Shown here: positions 52,230 through 60,887 of the stretch, piece after piece
Layout: each line of letters starts with the position of its first letter
How positions within the stretch are numbered: position 1 is the first letter of the stretch
DNA from: Jeotgalibaca sp052266715
GTDB taxonomy: Bacteria; Bacillota; Bacilli; Lactobacillales; Aerococcaceae
Length of the DNA stretch: 64,000 bases
Direction: 5' to 3' (one strand)
NCBI GenBank assembly: GCA_052266715.1
Contig: JBQPRB010000006.1
Position numbers and translations under genes: made by a program
Notes under the pieces: model-generated
What the model saw: the letters and a program-made list of their open reading frames with translations, nothing else
Told to the model about the DNA's origin: nothing
Database searches by the model: none

Positions 52230-52480
52230 ACGGATTTAGAAAAATGGCAGAACGAGAATTTTAGCGGCCTCCTGCGCCGAGACGGTGTGCCCAAGTACAT
52301 GGATTTCAATCAGCATGTAAAAGAAAACCTCGAAAGCGATTGGGGTAAAGAAATCTAGGTACAACGAAAAAATGACGTAGAAACCTATTTCGGTTAGCGC
52401 CCATATCAGAGCCAAGCAAGCCGTTCATATTGATACTCCTGAGCATGAATCTTACAAAAATAGCCTTTGAGGCTAGAAGA
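52230..52480 (+). pseudogene. Decayed coding debris downstream of the SOUL gene
   Basis: Directly after the SOUL stop the same frame stays open for 42 codons and reads like protein (TDLEKWQNENFSGLLRRDGV, then a charged helix ending ESDWGKEI) before a stop at 52358. Another frame further on (about 52422-52490) reads AHIRAKQAVHIDTPEHESYK before a stop. Neither has a start or ribosome site. The parent gene or genes are not recognised. The rest of the gap to 52658 holds a terminator at 52517. Confidence 0.4.
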
Positions 52481-52516
52481 AAAGCGGAATATTTTTACCA
52501 AAATTCAGTCCAAAAT

Positions 52517-52568
52517 AAAAATCGCAATGAAACAATCAGAATTTTGATTATTTCATTACGATTTTTTT
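52517..52568 (+). terminator. Terminator beyond the debris region
   Basis: AAAATCG and CGATTTTTTT frame a long imperfect hairpin with inner AATGAAA/TTTCATT and AATCA/TGATT pairs. It may end the lipoprotein-SOUL transcript or that of the lost gene. Confidence 0.75.
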
Positions 52569-52658
52569 ATTTGAGATGGTACAGATAATATTCGCCCATG
52601 GGTGACTTTCTTTTGGTACAATAATTAAGAAATTTAAAAAAAGGAGGCGGATGCGGCT

Positions 52659-53516
52659 ATGCACCAACCACGCATTTTAGTAATTCAGGATATATCCGCC
52701 AGCTGCCGGATTTCAGCCAATGTTGCTGTGCCCGTTTTAAGCTGTTTGAATAACGCTGTAAATATACTGCCGACTGCCTTATTAAGTACTCACACGGGTG
52801 TCGGTTTTTCAGGTTTTACTTATTTGGATTTAACCCAGGAAATAAAGAAAATTCTAAATCATTGGCAATCGTTGGGAATCAAATACGATGGTGTTTTGAT
52901 AGGTTACCTCGGTTCAAAAGAACAAATCGATTTGGTGAAACGCATTATTCATGATTTTATGAAACCGCAAGGTATTGCGATTTTAGATCCGGTGATGGGG
53001 GATCACGGTTTTTTGTATACCGGATTTGACAGTGCTTATGTTGCAGAAATGCGTGAGTTATGTCAGGAAGTATCTGTGATTATCCCTAATATGACGGAAG
53101 CAAGTTTATTGTTGGATAAGCCCTATAAAAAAGGCCCCTTCACGCAAACTTTCATCGAAGAAACGTTGGCTGAATTGACCGGATTAAACAATCAAACAGC
53201 CATCTTAACCGGGGTTCGTTACGATGAGGAAGTTTTGGGAGCGGCTAGCTATCATGCGATTTCCAAAAAATATGCTTATAGTTTTGATACGTGGCACCCA
53301 GGTCATTTTGATGGAACGGGGGATTTGTTTTCCAGTACAGTAGCAGGATTATTATTCCAGCAAAAACCATTGGAAGAGGCAATTGAACTGGCAGTTAAAT
53401 ATGTGAATCGTGTCATCGAGCGTACCATCACCAGTGGAGTGGACCCTAAATTTGGGGTTCAATTTGAAACGGATCTACCATTTCTGATGCACCACGTTCA
53501 CGAAGGGAGCAATTAA
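52659..53516 (+). CDS. Pyridoxal/pyridoxamine kinase (PdxK/PdxY family)
   Basis: 285 residues. Ribokinase-fold kinase phosphorylating the vitamin B6 alcohol. ILVIQDISASCRISANVAVPVL begins the fold; LDPVMGDHGFLY and the anion-hole stretch WHPGHFDGTGDLFSSTVAGLL (catalytic Asp in GTGD) are decisive. VTEASLLL-type (NMTEASLLL) marks the nucleotide side. Ribosome site AAAGGAGG. The next gene starts at the last base after its stop, so the AEC carrier is co-transcribed. Confidence 0.93.
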   Translation: MHQPRILVIQDISASCRISANVAVPVLSCLNNAVNILPTALLSTHTGVGFSGFTYLDLTQEIKKILNHWQSLGIKYDGVLIGYLGSKEQIDLVKRIIHDFMKPQGIAILDPVMGDHGFLYTGFDSAYVAEMRELCQEVSVIIPNMTEASLLLDKPYKKGPFTQTFIEETLAELTGLNNQTAILTGVRYDEEVLGAASYHAISKKYAYSFDTWHPGHFDGTGDLFSSTVAGLLFQQKPLEEAIELAVKYVNRVIERTITSGVDPKFGVQFETDLPFLMHHVHEGSN

Positions 53517-54440
53517 GTGAATCCTCTTATTGTTATTGAACAATTGCTTTTATTGATGCTCATCATGTTACTGGGTTACATCGTTGCGAGAATGAAACTG
53601 CTGGATGAGCACGCAGAAATGAATTTTGCAACGTTCATCAATTATGTATCGGTTCCAGCTTTGATACTCTCATCCGCAGATGGAGCCGGAATTACGGGGT
53701 CCAAAATGGATAGTATCTGGGTCTTGGTGGTTTCTAGTGCTTCATATGCGTTCTTTGCTTTCTTGGCTCTGGGCTTACCGAAACTTTTCCGAGCAAAACC
53801 GGATGAAGTAGGGGTGCTGCAATTCGTTACCGTTTTTGCGAATAACGGCTTTATGGGTCTGCCTGTCGTTCAAGCAATTTTTGGATCGGGTGGGTTATTT
53901 TATGCAGCGATTTTTAATATTCCCAATAACATTTTGGTGTATTCCTTGGGTGTTTATTTTATCTCCAAGGGAAAAAGAACGCATGCGATTGATTTGAGGA
54001 AATTATTGTTAAATCCAGCTATTTTATCAGCCATCTTTGCACTTTTAATATTTTTATTTGAAATTCCCGTGCCCTCCTTGATTATGAAAACGGCCGCGAG
54101 TCTGGGCAATATTACATCGCCGCTGGCCATGTTTATCATCGGGATGTCAATGGTACGCATTGATATCTGGTCTGCAATGAAGGACCTACGTCTGTATCTT
54201 TTTTCAATTTTAAGAATGTTACTCATTCCTGCTCTGATGTGGTTTGTATTACGTAATGTAATATCAAATACTTTTATACTGGGCGTGTTAATCATTATCG
54301 CCGGCATGCCGGGACCCGCTATGGCTGTTACGTTATCGACTTTGTACGGTGGTAACACGTCTTTGGCGACGCGTTATGTTTTTATATCAACGGTTTTATC
54401 TGTACTGACAATTCCTTTATTGAGTCTTTTATTTGGCTAG
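53517..54440 (+). CDS. AEC (auxin efflux carrier) family transporter
   Basis: 307 residues from GTG 53517, immediately after the kinase gene, with GAAGGG upstream. Ten membrane helices. The conserved first half contains LLMLIMLLGYIVARMKLLDEHA and FANNGFMGLPVVQAIFG, the second half IIGMSMVRIDIW and IIAGMPGPAMAVTLSTLYGGN. Bacterial AEC proteins export or exchange organic acids such as malate. Co-transcription with a vitamin B6 kinase raises the possibility of a B6-related cargo, but that is only context. Confidence 0.92.
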   Translation: MNPLIVIEQLLLLMLIMLLGYIVARMKLLDEHAEMNFATFINYVSVPALILSSADGAGITGSKMDSIWVLVVSSASYAFFAFLALGLPKLFRAKPDEVGVLQFVTVFANNGFMGLPVVQAIFGSGGLFYAAIFNIPNNILVYSLGVYFISKGKRTHAIDLRKLLLNPAILSAIFALLIFLFEIPVPSLIMKTAASLGNITSPLAMFIIGMSMVRIDIWSAMKDLRLYLFSILRMLLIPALMWFVLRNVISNTFILGVLIIIAGMPGPAMAVTLSTLYGGNTSLATRYVFISTVLSVLTIPLLSLLFG

Positions 54441-54487
54441 CACTATGATAAAATGGACAGATATCTTACAACAGAAGGAGGAATCTT

Positions 54488-55399
54488 ATGATAAAGAATG
54501 TCGCTATTATAGGTTTGGGAGCACTGGGTATTATGTATGCCGATCATTTCACTGAGAAAATTGGAATGGAGAATGTTCGGGTTGTTGTAAACAAGGAAAG
54601 AAAAGAACGCTATGAAAAAGCTGGCATTTTTTCGAATGGTAAGCGTTGTGACTTCAATTACGTTGACGAAGCGTTAGAAGGAGAACCCGCTGACCTGGTC
54701 ATTTTTGCAGTCAAAGGTACCAGTCTGGAAAGTGGAATTGAAACCGCACGCAACCAAGTAGGTTCCAACACCATTTTGATTTCTGTCTTGAATGGGATTG
54801 CCAGTGAAGAAGAATTAGCGAAGGCTTTTGGTAACGACAAGATTATTCACTGTGTGGCGCAAAGTATGGATGCTGTCCGTGAAGGGAATGAACTTCGTTA
54901 TAAACTTATGGGTGAATTACGCATTGGGGCTGATAGTCCAGAAAAACAAGCCCGCTTGGATGCTTTGACAGCATTTTTTGATCAAACAGCCTTTCCCTAC
55001 ACTGTTGAAGCAGATATTGAATACCGCATCTGGAAAAAATTTATGCTGAATGTGGGAGTGAACCAGGTTTTGATGGTCACTGAAGGAACTTACGGGACTG
55101 TAAAAAAAGACGGACCAGAACGTGACTTAATGATTGCGGCTATGAAGGAAGTCCTTCCTGTTGCCCAAGCAGAAGGTGTTCAACTTACCGAACAGGATTT
55201 AAAAGATAACTTGGCACTGATTGATCCTTTATCCTCTAACAACATGCCATCCATGCGTCAGGACGGATTGGCTAGACGTTATTCGGAGGTCGATCTTTTT
55301 GCCGGAACTGTATTGGAAAAAGGTGCACGCCATCATATTGAAACACCGACAAACCGTTATCTATACGATAAAGTTAAAGAAATAGAAGCCACTTACTAG
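54488..55399 (+). CDS. Ketopantoate reductase family protein (ApbA/PanE)
   Basis: 303 residues. N-terminal Rossmann domain (NVAIIGLGALGIMYADHF, with the GxGxxG motif) and C-terminal helical domain (YRIWKKFMLNVGVNQVLMV, where the Lys is catalytic). SMRQDGLARRYSEVDLFAGTV with the SMxQD pattern is a family signature. NADPH-dependent reduction of ketopantoate or another 2-oxo acid; panB/panC are not nearby. ATG preceded by GAAGGAGG. Confidence 0.9.
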   Translation: MIKNVAIIGLGALGIMYADHFTEKIGMENVRVVVNKERKERYEKAGIFSNGKRCDFNYVDEALEGEPADLVIFAVKGTSLESGIETARNQVGSNTILISVLNGIASEEELAKAFGNDKIIHCVAQSMDAVREGNELRYKLMGELRIGADSPEKQARLDALTAFFDQTAFPYTVEADIEYRIWKKFMLNVGVNQVLMVTEGTYGTVKKDGPERDLMIAAMKEVLPVAQAEGVQLTEQDLKDNLALIDPLSSNNMPSMRQDGLARRYSEVDLFAGTVLEKGARHHIETPTNRYLYDKVKEIEATY

Positions 55400-55413
55400 A
55401 AGGAGATTATCAC

Positions 55414-57228
55414 ATGGAGAAACAAGAACTTAAGCACCGCTCAGAAGTACCTGTAGAATTAACTTGGGATTTGGATGTCTTATTTGCATCCCGCGAAGAA
55501 TACGATACAGCTTTGAAAACAATGCAAGCAGATGTCGCTACCTTTGCGGAAACATATGCAGGTAAATTGGCTGATGAATCCACAATCATTGAATCGATTC
55601 AAGCTTATGAAGCCATCATGACGCAAATTTCTGTTTTATATCACTACGCTTCACTACCGGCAGCAACTGATTTAACCAATGCGGACAACACGCAGATTTC
55701 ACGCCAATTTGACAATGTGATGGCAGATGTTTCGGCAGCCCTGTCGTTCTACGATTCTGAATTGACACAAGTTGAAGAGGTGACTTTGGATGCCGTTGCA
55801 ATGAAAGAACCACGTTATGCCTCTTTCGTTCGTCATACAAAAGCAAATAAACATATCCAATTAAACCCAGAAGTTGAAAAAGCGTTGGCACAACTTTCTG
55901 CGACCTTATCCGCACCGGAAGGCATCTACGACCAAGCGAAACTGGCAGATATGGACTTCGGTACATTTACTGTTGATGGAGAAGAATACCCATTGAGTTT
56001 TGTTTTGTATGAAGATTTTTACATGTATCATACTGATACAAAGATTCGTCGTGCCGCATTCGATGCTTTCTCAAAAGTTTTGAAAAAATATGAAAATGTT
56101 ATCGCCCAAACGTATTATACAAAACTACAAACGGAAAAAACGTTGGCCACGATGCGTGGATTCGATTCGATTTTTGATTATCTTTTATATGATCAAGAAG
56201 TGGATCAATCTTTGTATAACCGCCAAATCGACGTTATTATGTCCGATTTAGCACCGGTTATGCGCAAGTATATTACGCATTTGAAAGAAGTCCAAGGTCT
56301 GGATAAAGTAACTTATGCTGATTTGAAAATTGATTTGGACCCTGAATACTCACCAAAAGTGACAATTGAAGATTCTAAAAAAATGGTTGAAGAATCCATT
56401 TCCATTTTAGGTAAAGAGTATACAGAGATGATTATGAAGGCATATCCAGAACGTTGGGTTGATTTTGCTCAAAACACCGGTAAATCAACAGGTGGATTTT
56501 GTACAACCGTTTCTGCGAATAAAGCACATCCATACATTTTGATGTCGTGGACGAATCATTTAAGTAATGTCTACACCCTGATTCATGAATTTGGTCATGC
56601 TGGCCAAGGTATCATGGCATCTGAAAATAACGCGGTAGTAGGGGATAGTCCCTCTCTATACTTGATTGAAGGTCCATCCACTTTCAACGAATTATTACTG
56701 ACAGATTCCTTGACCCGTAATACCGATGATGCGCGGATGGAACGTTTTGCTTTGACAAAAATGATGTCTGATACATACTTCCATAACTTTGTGACGCACT
56801 TGTTGGAAGCAGCCTATCAACGTGAAGTATATAAATTAATTGACGCCGGTATGGGCTTCGATGCACAAAAATTAAGTGAGTTGAAACGCAGTGTACTGGA
56901 ACAATTCTGGGGAGATGCTGTTGAGATAAATGCTGGAGCAGAACTAACTTGGATGCGCCAACCGCATTATTATATGGGATTATATCCATACACTTACTCA
57001 GCGGGTCTAACAATTGCAACACAGGCATTCTTGAAGGTTAAAGAAGAAGGCCAACCAGCAGTTGACCGTTGGTTGGAATTTTTGAAAACAGGGGACACCT
57101 ATATTCCCGTTGATGCTGCAGCAATTGCTGGAGTAGATATCACAACAGATAAACCATTGAAAGATACAATAGCTTACCTGGACCGTTCGGTGAATCGTAT
57201 GATTGAATTGACCAAAGAAATAAAATAA
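55414..57228 (+). CDS. pepF: Oligoendopeptidase F (PepF), M3 family
   Basis: 604 residues. Zinc metallopeptidase of the M3 family that cleaves oligopeptides of 7-17 residues in the cytoplasm. Zinc site HEFGH (His391-His395) in LIHEFGHAGQG with a downstream Glu in NELLLTDSL; CTTVSANKAHPYILMSW is typical of PepF. Ribosome site AGAAGGAGA, 14 bases after the PanE-family gene, so both are probably co-transcribed. Peptide use precedes the T-box-regulated arginine transporter, but the T-box promoter begins after this gene. Confidence 0.95.
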   Translation: MEKQELKHRSEVPVELTWDLDVLFASREEYDTALKTMQADVATFAETYAGKLADESTIIESIQAYEAIMTQISVLYHYASLPAATDLTNADNTQISRQFDNVMADVSAALSFYDSELTQVEEVTLDAVAMKEPRYASFVRHTKANKHIQLNPEVEKALAQLSATLSAPEGIYDQAKLADMDFGTFTVDGEEYPLSFVLYEDFYMYHTDTKIRRAAFDAFSKVLKKYENVIAQTYYTKLQTEKTLATMRGFDSIFDYLLYDQEVDQSLYNRQIDVIMSDLAPVMRKYITHLKEVQGLDKVTYADLKIDLDPEYSPKVTIEDSKKMVEESISILGKEYTEMIMKAYPERWVDFAQNTGKSTGGFCTTVSANKAHPYILMSWTNHLSNVYTLIHEFGHAGQGIMASENNAVVGDSPSLYLIEGPSTFNELLLTDSLTRNTDDARMERFALTKMMSDTYFHNFVTHLLEAAYQREVYKLIDAGMGFDAQKLSELKRSVLEQFWGDAVEINAGAELTWMRQPHYYMGLYPYTYSAGLTIATQAFLKVKEEGQPAVDRWLEFLKTGDTYIPVDAAAIAGVDITTDKPLKDTIAYLDRSVNRMIELTKEIK

Positions 57229-57251
57229 TTTAAAAAAATAAAAAAATAATG

Positions 57252-57280
57252 TTGACAATCTCATTTGAATCTAATAATAT
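57252..57280 (+). promoter_or_regulatory. Strong SigA promoter of T-box unit 1
   Basis: Consensus TTGACA (57252-57257), 17-base spacer, TAATAT (57275-57280), about 30 bases before the T-box stem I. Confidence 0.85.
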
Positions 57281-57310
57281 ACATTCAACACCAAAAACTT
57301 AATAAAGAAA

Positions 57311-57560
57311 AAATCAATGATAAAGAGAGTAAATTGGATTGTTTTATTTCAGCGAGTCAGGGTAGAGTGGAAGCCTGTCAATAAAAAACCAATTGAAACG
57401 CACTTTATCGATGAAGAGGTGAACCTAAGTAGCTTCTTCCGCAGATCATGCGTTATTACAATGAGGTGGATATGCCATGAGCATGTCAACTAGAGTGGTA
57501 CCGCGGATTCAACCAATATATGAACCCGTCTCTTGCAAATAGCAGGGGACGGTTTTTTTG
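57311..57560 (+). promoter_or_regulatory. T-box leader 1, apparent specifier CGC (Arg)
   Basis: Stem I base GATAAAG/CTTTATC, AGAGTA loop motif, upper stem TTGG/CCAA, and specifier loop GAAA-CGC-A with the codon at 57399-57401, placed as in the glyQS T-box. The T-box AGAGTGGTACCGCGG is at 57492-57506, and a terminator CCGTC/GACGG with inner pairs ends in T7 at 57559. The UGGU of the T-box implies an A discriminator, compatible with tRNA-Arg. Controls the binding protein and GTPase genes. Confidence 0.92.
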
Positions 57561-57593
57561 TGCATATAATTTCTGACAAAGGGGAAATGAACC

Positions 57594-57629
57594 ATGATGA
57601 TGAAGCGACGAAGTAGCTTATTGAAGTAA
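57594..57629 (+). CDS. Possible 11-codon leader peptide with tandem arginine codons
   Basis: Between the T-box terminator and the binding-protein gene lies AAAGGGGAAATGAACC followed by ATG and the peptide MMMKRRSSLLK. Two consecutive CGA codons encode Arg-Arg. It may be a translated leader, or coincidence. It is too short to judge by sequence alone. Confidence 0.3.
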   Translation: MMMKRRSSLLK

Positions 57630-57687
57630 TTAATAATTTTATCGAGAAAATAAAAAACACACAAACATACCCCAGGAGGAAATAAAA

Positions 57688-58536
57688 ATGAAAAAGAATT
57701 TAATTAAAGGTTTTGTAGGAATTATGAGTGTAGCAATTTTAGCGGCATGTGGAGCAGATACAGCAGAAACGAGCGAGAGTTCGCAAGCATCAAGTGCTAC
57801 AGGCGATAAAATTGCCCAAATTCAAGAAGCTGGCGTTCTTCACATGGTAACTTCAGCTGACTGGCCGCCATACGAGTGGCACTTGATTGAAGGCGGAACA
57901 GATACAATCGTTGGTTTCGATGTTGATATCGCAGAATATATTGCTGATGAACTTGGCGTAGAATTAAAGATTACGGACATGGACTTTGATGGCCTGATTC
58001 CAGCGGTATCAACCGGAAAAGCTGATATCATTATGGCGGGTATGAACCCTACACCTGAAAGATCAGAAAGTGTTGATTTCTCAGATATCTACATCGAAGA
58101 AACGGATGTCGTTTTAATCAAGGCAGAAGACGCTGAAAAATATTCAACGCTTGAAGGTATTGAAGATATGAAATGGGCGACTCAAAAAGCAACAGTCCAA
58201 GAAGATTTCATCAAAGAAACATATCCTGATAATTACTTACAATCAGTTGGTCAATGGGGAACAGCGATTCTATCTTTGAAAACTGGAAAAGTAGATGGCA
58301 TTTTGATGGTCGATGCAGTTGCTGAACAATATGTGAAACAAAATCCAGACTTGGCAATCGCAACAGCACCAATCGAAAGTACACCTAATGCTTCTGCAAT
58401 TGCCGTTCAAAAAGGAAATGAAGAGTTAGTCGAAAAAATCAATGAAATCCTTACAGAACTTGAAGAGTCCGGTAAAAAAGAAGAATTTTACAACAAAAAT
58501 ACAAAATTGATGGAAGAGAAAGTATCTGCTGAATAG
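57688..58536 (+). CDS. Polar amino-acid ABC transporter substrate-binding lipoprotein (probably arginine)
   Basis: 282 residues. Signal peptide ends SVAILAAC (Cys21). The family-3 solute-binding domain is clear: LHMVTSADWPPYEWHLIEGG, IVGFDVDIAEYIADELGVELKI, DFDGLIPAVSTGKADIIMAGMNPTPERSESVDFSDIY. The T-box upstream with CGC specifier argues for arginine (or a precursor). Ribosome site AGGAGG. First gene of unit 1; the matching permease and ATPase lie 1.7 kb downstream behind a second T-box. Confidence 0.94.
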   Translation: MKKNLIKGFVGIMSVAILAACGADTAETSESSQASSATGDKIAQIQEAGVLHMVTSADWPPYEWHLIEGGTDTIVGFDVDIAEYIADELGVELKITDMDFDGLIPAVSTGKADIIMAGMNPTPERSESVDFSDIYIEETDVVLIKAEDAEKYSTLEGIEDMKWATQKATVQEDFIKETYPDNYLQSVGQWGTAILSLKTGKVDGILMVDAVAEQYVKQNPDLAIATAPIESTPNASAIAVQKGNEELVEKINEILTELEESGKKEEFYNKNTKLMEEKVSAE

Positions 58537-58548
58537 GGGGAAAATAGC

Positions 58549-59913
58549 ATGACTAAAAAAAATATCATTATAATCGGTGCAGCTGGCCGTGATTTCCATA
58601 ACTTCAATACTTACTATCGCGGTAATGAAAACTACAACGTGGTAGCTTTTACAGCAACGCAAATCCCGGATATCGACGGGCGTCAATACCCAGCTGAACT
58701 TGCGGGTGAATTATATCCAGCCGGAATTCCAATTTATTCACAAGAACAATTACCACAGTTGATTAAAGCGTTGCAAGTTGAAGAGTGTGTTTTCTCTTAT
58801 AGCGATGTCCATTATGAAACCGTAATGGGCGTTGGGGCTATAGTAAATGCTGCTGGTGCAGATTTCTCCTTGCTTGGACCGACTAAAACACAACTAAAAA
58901 GTAATAAACCGGTTATCTCTGTAACTGCGGTACGTACTGGAGCAGGAAAGAGTCAAACTTCCCGTAAAGTAATCGAAACACTGATGAACAAAGGCTTGAA
59001 CGTGATTGCGATTCGTCATCCGATGCCTTATGGAGACCTTAACGCACAACGTGTGCAACGTTTTGCATCGGTTGATGATTTACAAAAACATCATTGTACC
59101 ATTGAAGAAATGGAAGAGTATGAGCCACACGTAGCACGTGGAAATGTTATTTACGCAGGAGTAGATTATGCTGATATTCTGGCTGCTGCGGAAAAGGATC
59201 CAAATGGCTGTGATGTTATTTTGTGGGATGGTGGAAATAATGACTTTTCATTCTATGAGCCTGATTTAAGCATTACAGTTTTAGACCCACATCGTCCTGG
59301 ACATGAATTAAAATATTATCCGGGTGAGATTGCTTTACGTACTGCTGATGTTGCCATCATCAACAAAGTGGATAGTGCCACCCAAGATGCCATCGCAACC
59401 GTAGAGCACAACGTTCAAGCCGTTAATCCGACGGCAACAATCATTAAAGCTGATTCGACTATAACAGTTGAAAATCCAGATTTAATCAAAGGTAAAAAAG
59501 TACTGGTAGTGGAAGATGGTCCAACCTTAACGCACGGTGAAATGTTAATCGGTGCAGGATCAGTCGCAGCAGAACGTTATGGTGCAGCTGAAATCGTTGA
59601 TCCACATCCGTTTGCCGTTGGTAAAATTGTTGAGACTTTTGAAAAGTATCCACATGTTAAGAATATCCTGCCAGCAATGGGATATGGTGATGAGCAGTTA
59701 AAAGACTTGGAAACTACCATCAACAATACTGATTGTGATGCTGTTATTATCGGTACCCCAATCGATTTGTCTCGTATCATCTCGATAAATAAACCATGCA
59801 CACGTGTTCATTATGATTTGGAAGAAGTAACAACACCAGATTTGGATGCTGTTTTGGAAGATTTCATTGTGGCTCATAAGTTAAGTGGAAATAAAGCATT
59901 GACAAATAATTAA
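58549..59913 (+). CDS. Cyclic 2,3-diphosphoglycerate-synthetase-like GTPase
   Basis: 454 residues. N-terminal Rossmann-like domain IIIIGAAGRDFHNFNTYYRG, then a P-loop domain with VRTGAGKSQTSRKV (about 128-141) and DGGNNDFSFYEPDLSITVLDPHRPGHE. AIINKVDSA supplies the NKxD-type base motif. The overall architecture matches proteins annotated as cyclic 2,3-diphosphoglycerate synthetase, a name taken from a methanogen enzyme. In Firmicutes the real function is unknown. Here it lies 12 bases after an arginine-T-box-controlled binding protein, which suggests a role in arginine metabolism. Confidence 0.88.
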   Translation: MTKKNIIIIGAAGRDFHNFNTYYRGNENYNVVAFTATQIPDIDGRQYPAELAGELYPAGIPIYSQEQLPQLIKALQVEECVFSYSDVHYETVMGVGAIVNAAGADFSLLGPTKTQLKSNKPVISVTAVRTGAGKSQTSRKVIETLMNKGLNVIAIRHPMPYGDLNAQRVQRFASVDDLQKHHCTIEEMEEYEPHVARGNVIYAGVDYADILAAAEKDPNGCDVILWDGGNNDFSFYEPDLSITVLDPHRPGHELKYYPGEIALRTADVAIINKVDSATQDAIATVEHNVQAVNPTATIIKADSTITVENPDLIKGKKVLVVEDGPTLTHGEMLIGAGSVAAERYGAAEIVDPHPFAVGKIVETFEKYPHVKNILPAMGYGDEQLKDLETTINNTDCDAVIIGTPIDLSRIISINKPCTRVHYDLEEVTTPDLDAVLEDFIVAHKLSGNKALTNN

Positions 59914-59927
59914 AACATAAATAGAAT
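59899..59927 (+). promoter_or_regulatory. Strong SigA promoter of T-box unit 2
   Basis: TTGACA (59899-59904), 17-base spacer, TAGAAT (59922-59927). The -35 lies inside the last codons of the GTPase gene, so unit 2 has its own start. Confidence 0.82.
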
Positions 59928-59952
59928 ACTCAAGTAATACAAAATTAAATAT

Positions 59953-60201
59953 CAAAAAATCAATGATAAAGAGAGTAAATTAGAATTTTTTCTAAAAGCG
60001 AGTGAGGAGAAGGTGTAAGCCTCATAGAAAGATCTGGTTGAAGCGCACTTTATCGATGAAGAGGTGAACCTTGAGTAGCTTCTTCCGCAGAACAAGCGTT
60101 ATGTCAATGAGGTGGGTATACCAAGTGTATATTAACTAGAGTGGTACCGCGGATTAAAGAACTTTGACCCGTCTCTTGCAAATGCAAGGGACGGTTTTTT
60201 T
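59953..60201 (+). promoter_or_regulatory. T-box leader 2, apparent specifier CGC (Arg)
   Basis: Same build as leader 1 and clearly related in sequence: stem I base GATAAAG/CTTTATC, specifier loop GAAG-CGC-A with codon at 60044-60046, T-box AGAGTGGTACCGCGG (60138-60152), terminator CCGTCTCTTGC/GCAAGGGACGG ending in seven T (60169-60201). Controls the permease and ATPase genes. Confidence 0.92.
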
Positions 60202-60236
60202 ATTTATTTTTTTAGAAAAGGAGCTATGAACGGATT

Positions 60237-60887
60237 ATGTCTATCGAATTTCTACAAACATATTTGCCCTTATATTTCCAGGGTGCTGGTTACACAATTG
60301 CGCTATCATTTTTCTCGGTTATTTTAGGGGTGTTACTTGGAACCGGCTTGGCTTTAGCAAAAATGTCTCCTAAAAAGTTATTGAGCAAACCAGCAAATGC
60401 CTATATTCAAGTGATACGTGGTACACCCTTAATGGTGCAATTATTCATTATTTACTACGGACTCTACACTTTAAATATTGATTTACCTGACTTCGCGTCC
60501 GGCGTCATTACGATTTCATTAAACTCAGCGGCTTATATTGCTGAAATTATCCGTGCCGGTATTCAAGCCGTTGACAAAGGACAAATGGAAGCTGCGCGTT
60601 CCATAGGAATGAATCAAAACTTGGCCATGAGTAAAATTATCTACCCGCAAGCACTAAAAAATATATTACCTGCCTTGGGTAATGAATTTATTACATTGAT
60701 GAAAGAATCTTCCATCGTTTCCGTTATCGGCATGCAGGACTTGATGTTCAAATCGAAAGTGGTGGCAGGTGCAACTTTCATGCCATTTACCCCATACTTG
60801 ATTGCAGCTGTATTCTATTTTGTATTGACAAGTATCTTTACAAAACTACTTGAAATCTATGAAAGAAGGTTAAAACAAAGTGATTAA
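60237..60887 (+). CDS. Polar amino-acid ABC transporter permease
   Basis: 216 residues with five membrane helices; HisM/GlnP type. YFQGAGYTIALSFFSVILGVLLG starts it, and the ATPase-contacting EAA loop is EAARSIGMNQNLAMSKIIYPQALKNILPALGNEFITLMKESS. Single permease, so a homodimer is likely. The ATG at 60237 is 13 bases from AAAAGGAG, a long spacing. Overlaps the ATPase gene by eight bases. Confidence 0.95.
   Translation: MSIEFLQTYLPLYFQGAGYTIALSFFSVILGVLLGTGLALAKMSPKKLLSKPANAYIQVIRGTPLMVQLFIIYYGLYTLNIDLPDFASGVITISLNSAAYIAEIIRAGIQAVDKGQMEAARSIGMNQNLAMSKIIYPQALKNILPALGNEFITLMKESSIVSVIGMQDLMFKSKVVAGATFMPFTPYLIAAVFYFVLTSIFTKLLEIYERRLKQSD

Noticed and set aside
57391..57409. Histidine (CAC) or alanine (GCA) as specifier of the two T-boxes
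   Set aside because: The stem base CTTTATC pairs fully with GATAAAG, leaving one A between it and the codon. Placement as in the well-studied glyQS leader then selects CGC in both copies.
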